DNA from: Galbula dea
Lineage: Eukaryota; Chordata; Aves; Piciformes; Galbulidae
DNA: 64,000 nucleotides
NCBI GenBank assembly: GCA_013399015.1
Contig: VWZX01004903.1
Coordinates: forward strand, 497,716 to 561,715
Direction of reading: 5' to 3'
Part shown: in pieces, positions 38,966-51,208 of the stretch
Numbering within the stretch: the stretch's first letter is position 1
How the letters are laid out: the number at the start of each line of letters is the position of its first letter
Notes under the pieces: generated by a model
What the model was told of the DNA's origin: nothing
The model's input: the letters and a program-made list of their open reading frames with translations, nothing else
Database searches by the model: none
Made by a program: the position numbers and the translations under genes

Positions 38966-39030
38966 GAAACAAACAAAAAAAAAACCACCCCAAAACCCCA
39001 AACAAAACCCTCCAAAACCCAAAAACTACT
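38966..39030 (-). repeat. A/C-rich tract; minus strand has GGGGTTTT-like runs
   Basis: The plus strand reads CCACCCCAAAACCCCAAAC, then AAAACCCTCCAAAACCC. On the minus strand four runs of three or four G are separated by 7, 8 and 4 bases, one loop longer than the strict quadruplex definition. The likeness to a ciliate-type TTTTGGGG repeat is superficial, because only one unit is perfect. The Trp/Phe/Gly-rich minus-strand frame at 38868-39050 is a compositional artefact. Confidence 0.7.
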
Positions 39031-39302
39031 CTCAAAAATTCAAATCCCAATGATTTCTAACAAGACTAAAATTTTTTAGTGATGAAATGCAAGTACTTTG
39101 AGGTGTTGCCCAGGAGGACCAGCACATGGAAGTATTAGCACTAGCAAAACATTAGCTAAGATTTCCAGCAAACACAGCACAGTCTTTTCAGTTCTTGGTG
39201 TCAAACAGCAACATCTATACTACAGTAGGCGTATACTACACCTATAATTTTTTTACTTCACACAGAATGCAGATTGTCAGTATGAAAAAGAGTATTACCT
39301 GG

Positions 39303-39469
39303 TCAGCATATTGGGAGTTGGAAGGGACCTCAAAAGATCATCTAGTCCAACTCCCCTGTCAGAGCAGGATTCCCTAAGACTAGGTCACAACAAAGCTTCC
39401 CTGACCGGGATTTCAACCCAGGTCCCTGGCGGTGAGCGCACTGAATTCTAACCACTAGACCACCTCATC
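39303..39469 (-). mobile_element. SINE-like composite: tRNA-Glu-derived head joined to a CR1 3' tail
   Basis: Reading the minus strand, a tRNA-Glu(CTC)-like sequence (39469 down to 39397) is followed, after a junction of about 5 bases, by the CR1 3' UTR (39391 down to 39303): GTGACCTAGTCTTAGGGAAT, then AGTTGGACTAGATGATCTTT and GAGGTCCCTTCCAACTC. The internal pol III A box (TGGTCTAGTGG) is intact and the B box is mutated at two positions. A tRNA-derived head with a LINE-type tail is the standard plan of a SINE mobilised by that LINE; tortoise pol III/SINE and zebra finch TguSINE1 use CR1-type tails, the latter with a tRNA-Ile-related head as I recall. The last bases of the CR1 end are diverged (CAGCATATTGGG where other copies have CAGAATGTTAGG). 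No flanking duplication is visible. A chance CR1 insertion beside a tRNA pseudogene, or template switching, would look the same. Confidence 0.75.
39397..39469 (-). pseudogene. tRNA-Glu(CTC)-like pseudogene (head of the composite element)
   Basis: From memory of vertebrate tRNA-Glu(CTC), the minus strand matches from GGTGGTCTAGTGGTTAG through TCACCGCC and the T arm to the acceptor 3' strand TCAGGGAA. Decay is clear. The 5' acceptor strand (about 39465-39469 and beyond) no longer pairs with CAGGGAA, the anticodon stem has lost its two outer pairs, and position 33 of the anticodon loop (normally U) is G. The anticodon bases CTC remain. The T arm can still pair (CTGGG with CCCGG), but its loop has GTTGAAAT where GTTCGANT is expected, and there is one extra base before the T arm. 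It cannot be a working tRNA. Confidence 0.85.
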
Positions 39470-42400
39470 TTTTATAGTTGACATATAGGTGCTCAGTTTT
39501 GCCTATTTGTGAAGAAGTCCTTTTGATCACTACCAGGCTTCAGGAGGTTTTTTTCTGAATGTTGTACTATGGTGTCCACCCCATTCCACCCACCTCCTCC
39601 CCCCGAATCATATCTCTGTTAGTTGTTTATGGAGAATATTTTTACACTGTGCTTTGTTCCAGACTGTCTCTACAAACATACCACACCAAGAGCAGATCAT
39701 TTTTGCTGACACTGGAGAAAGAAGATCTCCTGTGTGCTTAAAAGACACCTTGATTTAGGTGTCCCCAAGAACAACAGGACATGGCTTCTACTTGGGTGTG
39801 GTGGGGAGACAGGCTCTTCTTTATATAAGAATGTCACTCTAAGATGTTATTGAAAAAAATATTTTTAAATTCTGACAAATGATGATCAAAGATCAGACTG
39901 TAAGCCTTGCCATCATATATATATGAACACACATTCACTGTACAAGACAATTTACTAAATGTTGCTTCAAAAGATACAGACCAAATGAAATAGTGACCAC
40001 ACCAGTCTTGGAAAGTACAAGACAGAAGTAAGACTATAAAATGTGCCATCAGTTGAGTTAATCATGTACTACTCTTATTAGCTATCATATTACTTCCCTT
40101 AAATCTTACTTGAAAGAAAAATACTAGCTTAAAGTGCTTTCAGGTCTGCTTTGTCTCCAAATATGTACTTCAAAGAAAAGTTGCAAATATTTATTTCAAG
40201 GGTGTTAGTGGACAATCTTATAGAACTGGAATAGCTACCAACAATATGTCATGTGAAGTAAGTTTTGAAGTTACTTAATGGTATAGCACTGGACATTTAT
40301 GTGGGAAAAATAGTCTCTATTTTTTGAGGCAGACTAGGGAGAGTGGGACTAGAAAGAGGAACTCTGAGCTGTCAGCTCACAGCCATTGCAGATAAGTGAA
40401 TGCCTTGAAATCCCAGGGAAATCTTGCCCAGCCCTTTATGCAAAATGAAATAGTGGAAAGAGTCAAGAAATTTTATGACTGGGTGAAGCAGAGTTACTTA
40501 CAGTAATATATAGTTTCAAGTATCATTTTTATAGAAGTTTTGTTGGCTGATTTATTGGAAAACAGGTTGATAATAAATTATGCAGCTATATTATGTTTTA
40601 AAAGAATATCAAGGATTCACAATTTATCTTCCACGTTTCATGAATCTCTTTGCAAATCTTGACTATCCTGTATACATTTGATTATATATTTGCCATTTGT
40701 TGTTTCCCTACTGTTAAACCCAACTTTTTGGTGAAAGTGCTGAGCCTTTGTGACAGCTGTTAAAAGAGTGCAGATAATCAGTCCTTTTTCTGGAAGGACT
40801 CTCAGTTAGAAATAAAGTATAAGATCTGTGGCTTTCAGGTTCTACTGTCTAAATTGTTCTTCCTCAACAGCTGGAAAAAATGCTTTCAAGAGTTTTATGC
40901 TTCTTCCTGTGTGGTGATGCAGCTTTCCTCTAACGACTATTTCCCATCAATACCCACAGACACCTACGTTCTGAACCACTGGTTTAACGGTTTCTCACCA
41001 CTTCCACCTTTCCGAAAAAAAGACTCGTTTGGCAGAAGATTTACAAATATCTGCACACCAAGCTGTTGAAAGAGATAATATCTCAAAGAACTTAAAATTA
41101 GGTGTACAATTCTTGTCTAAAGAAAACAAACCAAAGGAGTCCTGAATATGTGCAGGCAAGCAGATGTCACCGAGATCATTAGTTTATACTCTTTCCCATG
41201 CTAAGACTACAGTGATCTTTACTGAAAACTTCACAGGAAAAAAAATAAGTGACCTTTTTCTATGCCATATAACTGGTATAAGATCAGTAGTTAATATAGC
41301 AAAGTCCACTGTTCTGAATTATCCCATATTCTTTTGAATTATGTGAAACTTTAAAAAGCAAATCTGTCTTAAACCCAGACAAATACATCAAAGTTCTGCT
41401 TTTTTTCCAAGAGCTACTATCTACTGATAGAACAACGATGACTTTTCTGGGAAATTTAATGTTTGCTTCATTTTCCAGAGTTCTCTGTAGATTCACCCAA
41501 TTGATTTCTTAAACTCATGCTATGTTACCAAAAGTATATTATTAAAAATTGCAGTGAAATATTTAACTAACTGGTGTTTCTTTAGTTAGCAACTGAGAGT
41601 GTCATGACAGCCCAGCAAATTAGCATGTTTTGATACTGACATATACTCTTAATTATGACAAATATTGTATGCTGTTTCTCACATGTCTGGTTTACTTATT
41701 TGTTATAAAGAAAAAACCAAGGACAGATGCAACAGAAGAGCCTGTACATAGTCTGCTAACTGTTCATATAGATCACTATTTCTTGGAGCATGCCCAGATT
41801 TCATTTAAGGTAAAAGATAAGATATGATTCAAAAATTCTAAACTGTCACCCGTGTTTAGACCTGCCTCTAATGAAAATGCAAAACAGTTTCAATATAGAA
41901 TGCTAAAGATTGCTCCCCTCCTTTTCCCTAGCAAAAAAAAAGAGAAGTGCTTTTATTTAAATCAAAACTTGTAGACAGAGTGATGATGAAAGGTCACAGA
42001 AATGTCTTTATGTGTTTATAAAACTAGTCAATCAATAGCTAATTCTGAAAAAAACCCCATAATATAAAGTCATTGCTGATATCCTCTGATCTCATAAGAT
42101 ACAGACTGATGACATCACTAAGGGAATTTTAAGTAATTAATGTGTAAGGACTAAAGTTGAAAAGAGCTAAAGTATTTACTGAGTAGTAGGGAAACTGCTT
42201 GCAATCAAAGCGAAAAGAAACATTAAAATACCTATTTTAAAACTTTTTCCAGCTGAAAGCAGAAGGCTGTTCACAACCAGAGCATTTTGCTCAGCCAAAT
42301 TAATCATACAGAGTGGATTAAATTTAGATTAAAAATAAATTCTTATTATCTAGAAAGGTCAGTTCTGAGGAATTCATGAACAAGACAGAAAAATGAATTT

Positions 42401-45400
42401 TCAGGATTTATAGAGAATCATCTGATCCATGAACTTGCATCCAAAGAGGCCAGTGCTCTGACACTAAAAAAAAAAATGCCCAGCGTCACAGATATTTTAT
42501 GTCTCCATCTGTATCTAGTCTTTCTATAGATGGGTCACAGACTGACTACTGCTGGACTTCTCCAAAATTTCATAGTGTAGGGAAAACTTTATGTTTCAAC
42601 TGTCTCATCAAATGAGCTTACAGGCAGCTCCATACCTTCAACACCAGCAGAAAATGTCTAACAATGTCACCGCGGTTTTAAGATGATTTGTCCAAGTGGT
42701 ATCAGAGGGAACAACCATAGACAAGGTGTGCAGCTGCTCAAGGTATAGGCCTAGTCTTCACTAGGGTATAAATGTGACACATTACAAAATAACTTGCCAT
42801 TAAGCTTCCTCAATACATAATTTACAGTTGAAGAATTCAGCCTTTGGTTGTTCGCACTGACAGCTGCTACTTTCAGCCCTCATTGTATGAATTCAAGTGA
42901 GGACTGAAATGTCTCATGTTACTGCTTGCCACCACAAGAAGGACTCCAACACAGGGCAAGAAATTCCTAATATGGAGAGTCACAAGAGTTTCTGCTATTC
43001 TATTGTATATTTTACATTATATTTTTTCTCTCAATTTATTAAGCTTTGGTGGACAAGAGGTGATTGGTAATGTTTCACTAACTCTCACTGATCACCAGGT
43101 TGGCATATACAGCTATCAAAATACATATCTGTTGTTTTTCTTTCTGTTCCTCCCCCTTCAAACTGAAACAAAAAAATATTACCTTTGTATTACACGAGCA
43201 ATCTTTTTTCCTGCACAGTCTAGAGCTCTAGGCCTTCCATCAATCTTTTTCATGACACTTTTAAAGCCACTTCAACATTAAGGAGGTCCATAGCTGTATA
43301 GCAACTGGTAGGCTGCCAACCAGCTGCAAAACCATCATCTTGTACCTTGTATTGACATTAGAGGTTCCTTGATCATGTTCAATAAAGCACCTTTGATGTT
43401 AGTACTGTTGGCTAATATCACCTTACTGTGTCTTGAGGGAGAGCTTATCGAGTCCGCAAGACAGATCAAAAAGCCAGAAAGGAAACCTCTAGTGTTAGAA
43501 TAAAACAAAGTTTGTGTCTTATGGGTATGAATTGTATTTATAAGTTAGAAGATGGTAAAATACATACTTCATCTATGATTCGCCATTTTTAATGTAACAT
43601 TTAATCAACCACTGATCCTACCTTGTCTAACAAATACTAAGTTGTTTTCTCTTGTTATCCAGCTTTAATGTAGAAGTCTCCATGGGACACTAAACAACCA
43701 GTCATGCTTGGGTGCTTTTCTGTCACTCCATATCCTCCTGACTGTCACCCCATTGCCTCCTGACCTCCTTTTGCTATAGTCAGACAGCCGCCTCCTTCTT
43801 CCCCTTCCTTGCATGCTCTCAGAGCAAAGTCTGTCACCCTGCCCACAATGTGGGACTTCAACACTTGGCAAGCACAAGGTAAGATTTCTAGTGCTCCAGC
43901 ACTGTGGGCTGTATGGTTTAGTGACACCTCTTTAAGTACATGAAATTGTAGAAGTAGAGAGACTGACAGGCCTCCCAGTGTTTTCCAAAATAAAATGGAC
44001 ACTGGCCCAGGAATTAAAAAAAAGTGGTGTTTTTCAGCATCTTCAGTGCTAGGGAATGACCCCTGGAAGGGTAGAAATCTTTCCACATCCTTTGCTGAAA
44101 TATGAAAGGTATTCTAGCGTTTGGTGGTGGTGGTTTTGGCTTGTTCTCCCTCTTGATTCATTGTCTTGCATGCCCAGTCCTGCAGTGGAAATCATCTGCA
44201 CTAACAACTTAGTGAAGATATTATCTTTTTCTCTCATCTTCAGTTTTCTATTTTTTGGGAAATCCCTCAAGGGTACAGAAGACTTGTCCTTTTTTTCAGC
44301 TATTGCAAAATTTCGCCTTTCCTAACCTTCTAAACCTGGAACAGCACCTGGCTAGACATTATGATCTGGAAGATCTGTTTCAGTACAAAGCTGGAAAAAA
44401 ATCCCACCTTCCCTAACTTACTAGCCATCTTATTTTAGCGTAGGCCAGGTCTGTTAATAAGCAGGCAAAATGATCCTACTGAGGAAGCCAAAGTGTAGTG
44501 GTATAAGGCCTCCACTATTGGCTATCAACAGACACTAGTGAAGTGTGTAAGTACCAAGCAGTCATACAACAATAGATTTTCTATTATGCTCCTGTCACTT
44601 GCAATAACCAGAGATTCCTTAGCTCACAGATGTCTAAAAACTTCTTTTTCCTTCTTTTGTAAGAGTAGAGGGAAAAGGCAGAAAAAGGCTATCAGATCAC
44701 TTATATGAGAAAATAGGTATTTCACTTTTGTGAAATGACACTGACACAGATAGAGATGATCTTCATAATCTCTTAAATACTGGACTGTTCTCTTACATTG
44801 TCCTGACTTATTCAGCAAGGTATAGTCATTCTATGTCACTGTATCTAGCCCCGTATGAAATACTTGACATTATTCTATTCCTTGGGCCAGCTCCTCCTTT
44901 CCTCCTTCTCTGTCTTCCTAGATCAAGGACTGCTGTCTCTTCACTCCCACCACTTGTCCATGTTCAGTGATATTTTCACCTTCATCTCAGCACCTCATTC
45001 ACATGCAGGTCTGCCTTCCTTCACACTCCAGGAACACTGAGATCACAACTCTCTCCAATTCTGAATGCTGAGGAGAAAAACCCTCAGATCTGCAAGCTCT
45101 GAAAAATTACTGTCTTATGTCACAAAGACACTAGAAAAGGAGTTTCAATAATAAAAATATTTCCTTATAAATCTGCACAGTGAGAGGACCACCTATATGC
45201 TTATCTACCAGCTTCCTAGTTTAGATGTTCAGCCTAATTGATTTGATGCCACAAGGCAGATATTGTATACTAAATAGTACGTGTATACTCTTTCTTCAGA
45301 CATGAACTGTTCAGGTTATCATATTGCATTGAACCAACATCCAAATGCTGTCTCATGTAATCACCTTAGCAGTGATGAATTTCCCAGTGTTGCAACCTCC

Positions 45401-48400
45401 AGAGAAGAAATGTCTCTCATTCTTGCATTTGTGTATAATTGTGTTCCTTTTCCAGCTACATTCCTCTGAGGAAAACATTTTTGTGAGTTATTTTACATTC
45501 ACATCAATAAGATTTCCTCATAATGTTGTGTTTTCTTTGAAATGGAAAACTGAAGAATAACATAACTATGACCATACTATGATTAAAAATATTTTTAGCA
45601 GGAAAAAAAACCCATAAATGAGTAAGATTTCTAATCTGTGAAAGAAATTATTAGCTACTCAACTTCACAAAGAATTTTAAAGTGTAAGATCACCCAAATG
45701 TTTTACACCATGACTATGACTCAGTTGCCTTTTAACAGTGAGCATTCGTTAAATTATTAAAAGCTGTCAGTTCTTATTAAAATTCATTTGTATCTTTAAA
45801 AAAAAAAAACCACAATCCCAAAGGAATAAAACAGTCTGAGATAGAAAAACAAGTTTCTTTAGAAAAAAAGGAAAAGGGATGTTGTGAGTGGCCAGCAAAT
45901 TCAATAGGTGAAAAGAAAAACAAATACATAGCATACACAGTAGTATATAAAATTAATTTTAACCATCTTTTCCAAATAGTCATGTTAGATGTGACTACTT
46001 GACAAGAATTAATTCAGCTGAATGCTTTTAATCACTCCATAGTTGGGGGCTGTTTTTTTTTTTTAAAATGAATCTTCCTAGGCTGTGCCCATGTGTTCCA
46101 TGAAAGAGTCTACAACCCTCATAAGCATCTATGGTTATAGGAGGCAAGTTCAAAGGTGCACATGTAAGTATTCACGGAAAGTATTGCAGTCCAGGCAAAA
46201 ACATTTGTTCCACTCGAAGAACAGAAGCATCATCACATAGATTAACTGACCATCATAATTCCAACAGCATGCACCAGCTGCTTGCACAGAACACTTGATG
46301 GCTAATTCCAACAGACAAGATATTGCTCCCAAACAACTCTAATGCTCCCCAAATAATCAATATACTTTGGTAAGCAATTTTCTGTGCACTATAAAACATC
46401 TTTGGTAGAGAGGATAATGCTTAAAAGAAGGGAGAAAAGGTTGTAGTTGAGCTGTAGTGGGGGGAATAAAAAAAGGATAAAGAACAGGAACCCCTGGAAC
46501 TGTTTATTTTCACTATATTGAAGAAAGGGGTACAGAAGTATAAAAAGGGGAAAATCCTCATGATGGTATCAAACTACCTGGAATTGCAATGATCATTATT
46601 GATTTTAATTAAAAAATTTCACATGTACAAAATAATTATGTCTCTAATAGTTATTCTCTTTCTAAAGGAATTCAAGGGTAAATAAATTGCATAGCTTAAA
46701 GAACATTGATTACTGCTCCTAATTGTGAAAGCTCATTCAAGATCCAAATGATCAGGTAAAATGCCCAAAGAACCCAGACAAAAAGACCACCATTTTCCAG
46801 GTGAGTCTGTGTGAGAAGACAATTGGAAGAGTTGAAGCTCTGATAATTCTAAATACCTTAGTACATTTGTGTTGAGCCAATACAGAGTAACCAGTGTGTT
46901 TTCAACACTGGACGAATAAAACTGCACATTTTAAAAATGCTTTTAAAAGTTCCCTGCATTTTGCCCATTCTCAGTCTGATTTCTAGTACATATTAGGCTA
47001 ATATATTAACAATTTTGACAGTCACATTTATGTTTACAAACTACGCTCAAATATCAAATACTAAATAATGTTATTAGTGGAACTTTAAAAGGTAGCACAC
47101 TTGTGTTCATTACTATAACTACACATTAAAGATGAGGATTTTTGCTTCTTCAGCTCAAGACAACTTTTTGGTTCACATAATAAAAAAGCTGAAGCCGAAC
47201 AACTTGGGTTTTCTTTTCAAACCTACCATATGTTTTTCTAAAATAACAAATTTAACCTTCAAAGATGTGTATGGCATAAAAGAGGCAGTCAACTGGTAGT
47301 TTACTTTGCTTTTTATAGACACGTTGCCCTTTATTTTCACTGAACAAGGCCACACATGCTATTTTAAAGTCTGATGATTCTGACCATTTTAGTGTAAACC
47401 CTCAGCCCCTCCCTGCCACCTCCCCAAATCCTCAGGCTGCCCAGTGCCTTGAACAAAGTATTGCGTTTTCTGCTCAGGCATCTCTCTCTCAAGTCACCAC
47501 AGCTCAGCCTATACCCTGGCAAAGGTAGCTTGTCATTTCCTGTCACAGGATACCCTTCTAAATTACCTTTTTCTTTTTAAGGGTTTAGCAAGTCATGTTT
47601 CAAGAAATGACCATTTATATTTCCTTTTTTATTTAGCATGTTAAAAATAAACAGCAGCCATCCTTCTTGCAAAATCCAGAGCCAGATGAGCATACTGTGG
47701 ATCAAAAATGAGCCTCAAATCTTTCTTTTCTCAGCTCTAACAACTCATATTTAAATTTATAAAGAAAGCAATCTTTAAGCTGGATAAGATATAGAGAAAA
47801 GTACAGTAGGGCTATGAAGAAATTGCAGCAAACTATTACCCCTATTTTTAAGATTTAATGTTTGGGCATGCATTCTTGATTGATAAAAAACAAATGTCCA
47901 CTAGAATGCTTAATATACCTCAGATTTAAGCTTTAGTAATCTGAAAGGTGTTGAAAGTAAAAGCAGCCAAATTTACAGACTTTCACACCAAGATATTTTG
48001 CCTTGGAGTTCACAAGTTTTTAGACTCAGATGAGGAATTGCCACATATGTTGTACAGTTTTCACAATTCTCATTTCAGAGGAAAAATTACAGCCTCAAAT
48101 TCCATTGAAATTGAGAACGGAACTTTTAGAAAAATGGGTCTGTCAGTTGAGTGGCCAAACAAAGAGCAACAATAGATTTAGATGAAATGGTAGTAAAATA
48201 TTTTATTTGATTTGCATATTAGCTAACTTTTAATAAAACTTTGTTTTGGTTATGGACAGTTTTAAATTATAAACGTCTTTAAGCCAAAAGTCTGAAAATA
48301 TTTACTTTTCCAAAAAGGTCATTGTTTTTTTACAGGGATCAGCTATTCTTTCAATTTTTCCTTGATAGTCAGGTGAGGATACCTCTGGATCCATTTTATT

Positions 48401-50837
48401 AGCCATTCAGAGGTCACTAACAATGCCAGCTTACTAGAAGACAGCTGAGTAGTGCACTACCTGGATGGGCAGGCTCAACTGCAGGGCAGCAGGCTGAAGC
48501 TGCCAGGGTATGGGCTGGCCTACGACACGTGGATCAGTGTGCAAACTGATTTAGGACACATGCTCACCCAGAATAAACATCATAAACAATTCTAAAATCC
48601 TTGGCATGATAAATTGAGGATTTCAGTGCATCTTCCTCATCTCTACAACTCTACTAATGCAAATATGCCAATGCATGTTTAGCCTTTTACATGTGAGCAA
48701 TACTATTTCTTTTCAAAGCTAGGTACATGCAGATTTGGTTTCACTGTTTTCCACGCACAGTTAATTTTATGTCTGTCAAGATAATTTTAGAAATATCTCA
48801 GGTTTAAATCAAAGAAAGGTATTAGTAATCATCCACCCAAAATTACAGCCTTAAAATATTTATGTTCTGAGGATTAAAAAAGAACACAAAATGTTCAAAG
48901 TTCTCCCATTTCTTAACTCTAACCAATGCTGCAAAAATAGTAATATATTCAAAAGGGGTTTTTTGTCTACTAACATCTCTAATTTCTGAGCTTTTTTTCT
49001 TTTTTTTTTTACATCTGTTTTATATCAACTTTTCACTGCACTTGAGACTCAGGTGGTGGTGGGACTAAACAAAAGGTCATTCTTCTTTAATTCATAAGAC
49101 AGAGTATTAACTCTGCATATCTCCTGTACTTTTTATTCTCTTTTTGGTGGAAAAAAGGATAGAAAAATTTTGAACCCCCTCTACAATCTACTTCAGCAGA
49201 ACAACATCCACATGAAAAGTAAAATGTCTCATGCCAATACAACTCTATGCATACATTTTAAAACAGGGATGTTCTGCACAGTCCCTGGCGTACCTCATTA
49301 GTCAGTTTAACTTTCACTCTTAAGCCTGCTTCAGTGTTTTGGTCAGTTTCTGAGGTCTCTAAGGATGTCCCATCACAAGAGTGGACTTTTTTTTCCTTAA
49401 ATTTATTGAAGGTTATTCACTCTTGTGTGAGAGTTGGATATTCCCTGTTTTAAAGAAACACATGGACAACTTTCCAAAAGTAAGCAGAAGTATGGCTTTG
49501 TCACATGTTAAGGTTAAGGAAATCAGTGAATGTCTTAAAATCAGACCATGACTACAGTTAGTTTTCCAACTTTACTGGATCTCTCTAGGTCTCACTTATA
49601 ACAGATCTTCATTGCATTGGCTATTCCTTTATTATGAATGAACACTCTGGTTTTGTCCCTTCTTGTATAAGAGAGGCTCACGAACTTGCAGACTCTTTTC
49701 CCTCTCTGAGGTAACCAAGGCCATTTTTAGTACACTCAAAGGAGTAATGCAGTGCCCTATGTACTTACTGCTTTGCTTATGTTTGGTACTGTTGAGATTT
49801 CAGTAGAAGTATTATTGCTGCAACAGTAAAATCAGCATAGGAAAATATGATCACTGGTGTTTCTTTTCATTACAAAGTGAAAGAAAAGCTTTAGGGTAAA
49901 ATATAGCTTTTCCATTAAGCTCCTTTTCCAACTACAGAAAAATGAGGCTATAAAAACTACAGTGGCTTTTGCTAACTCACTGGCTGTTAATTTACAATCA
50001 GATCAAAAGGCAAGATTAGGTGTTTGAACTTTCTCTTTCCTCACTGCTGTATTTTAACTAATTCCATCAACCAAAATGTCAGCCTTACTTTCTTTAAACA
50101 AAACTCATAACTTGCTAAAAGAAAAGTTGTGTAGTTTTCTATTTGGATCCAAAGTACAATCAAGTCAGTAAAAACGCTCATTAAGTTTAAATAGGTTCTG
50201 GCTGAGGCATTTGTATGGTAATAACTGGACAACCAAGAAAGATGGATGTCTTTTATAAAGCTAGGAGCATTTTACATCAGCTTTTGCCATTTATCATGTT
50301 AACATATGGATATCAATGACTTGGAATACAAACAAGAAGCATTACAGTGTTTCACTGAAGGGATTCATATCTATTGAAGCTCTTAACTGATTTGATGAGA
50401 GGTCTGCGTGTTTTTAAACTCAGGAAACCTAAATAGATGAAAATGCTGTTGTAACATATATGGGTGAGTATGGACTTAGAATAATTGCACACATAGATAT
50501 TAATAGACACCTCATATTTCAACTTTAACTGCACAAACTCGAAATGTTCTGCCCATTGTTTCTGCCCTTCCCTGTCCCTCCTTTTCTATGTTCCCAGCAT
50601 TTCTTCTATACCACAATTCAAGTGTTAGTTCCAATAGGGGCTAGTAAGTGAAGTTTAATAACTTTGTGGTGGTTTTGGTTTTTTTTAAAATTAATGTCAA
50701 ATAATTGAATTACAGTAAATTTTTAAATATGAGAAGATCTAGCTTTGATTTTAAGCATATTTTAGCTTTAATTTTTAATTTCTTCAAGTGAGAATTTTGC
50801 AAGAATGTTTTAGTTAAGTAAAAAACTTGAGGTGCTC
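39470..50837. other. 11-kb spacer, longest repeat-poor stretch, no gene recognised
   Basis: No exon, RNA gene or identified transposon. Chance frames include 42916-43281 (121 codons, Phe/Leu-rich C-terminal half) and minus-strand 43745-44086 (113 codons); neither shows a domain. Simple runs: A-runs near 42467-42476 and 45800-45810, T-runs near 46050-46062 and 49000-49010. A patch with higher GC at about 48430-48540 is unclassified. The absence of CR1 over 11 kb may reflect constraint, young segmental change or chance. Confidence 0.55.
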
Positions 50838-51208
50838 CTTAAGAGAAGGCTTTCGGGGGGACCTTATAGGGGCATTCCAATACCTAAAAGGGGCCTATAG
50901 AAGAAGGGGAGAGAAACTCTTTACCCAGATAGAAAGTAATAAAACAAGGGAGAATGGCTTCAAACTGAAAGAGGGAAAATTTACAGTGAATGTTAGGAAG
51001 AAATTCTTTACCCAGAGGGTAGTGAGGCACTGGAACAGATTACCCATAGAGGTTGTGGCTTCCCCATCCCTGGCTGTGCCTAAGGCCAGGTTGGATGTCT
51101 TCTGGGGCAATGTGGTCTAGTGGGTGGCATTTCTGCACATGGCAGGGGGTTTGGAGCTAGATGGTCTTTAAGGTCCCTTCCAACCTGGGCCATTGTATGA
51201 ATCTGTGA
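50838..51208 (+). mobile_element. CR1 LINE 3' part, ORF2 C-terminus still open
   Basis: About 370 bp of CR1. The frame from 50827 to 51117 is uninterrupted and reads FRGDLIGAFQYLKGAY, then RENGFKLKEGKFTVNVRKKF and HWNRLPIEVVASPSLAVPKA before a stop at the expected end of ORF2. The 3' UTR has CATGGCAGGGGGTTTGGAGC, then TAGATGGTCTTTAAGGTCCC and TTCCAACCTGGGCCATTGTA, and ends TATGAATCTGTGA. The TTCCAACC and AGGTCCCTTCC wording marks a subfamily different from the TCCTAACATTCTGTGAT group elsewhere in the window. The N-terminal codons before FRGDL may lie outside the element. Confidence 0.94.

Larger units (their letters stand above)
36441..39302. other. Spacer with C-rich low-complexity tracts, no gene recognised
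   Basis: No gene recognised. It contains a short tandem duplication at 36716-36740 and two A/C-rich tracts at 37418-37482 and 38966-39030 whose minus strands are G-rich. The remaining sequence is AT-rich and unpatterned. Confidence 0.6.

Noticed and set aside
38868..39050. Trp/Phe/Gly-rich minus-strand frame
   Set aside because: A compositional product of the A/C-rich tract, not a protein.
42916..43281. 121-codon open frame with a Phe/Leu-rich segment
   Set aside because: The hydrophobic part derives from T-rich DNA; no family motif recognised.
43381..43386. A second AATAAA beside a GC-mixed stretch
   Set aside because: Same reasoning; no supporting gene structure.
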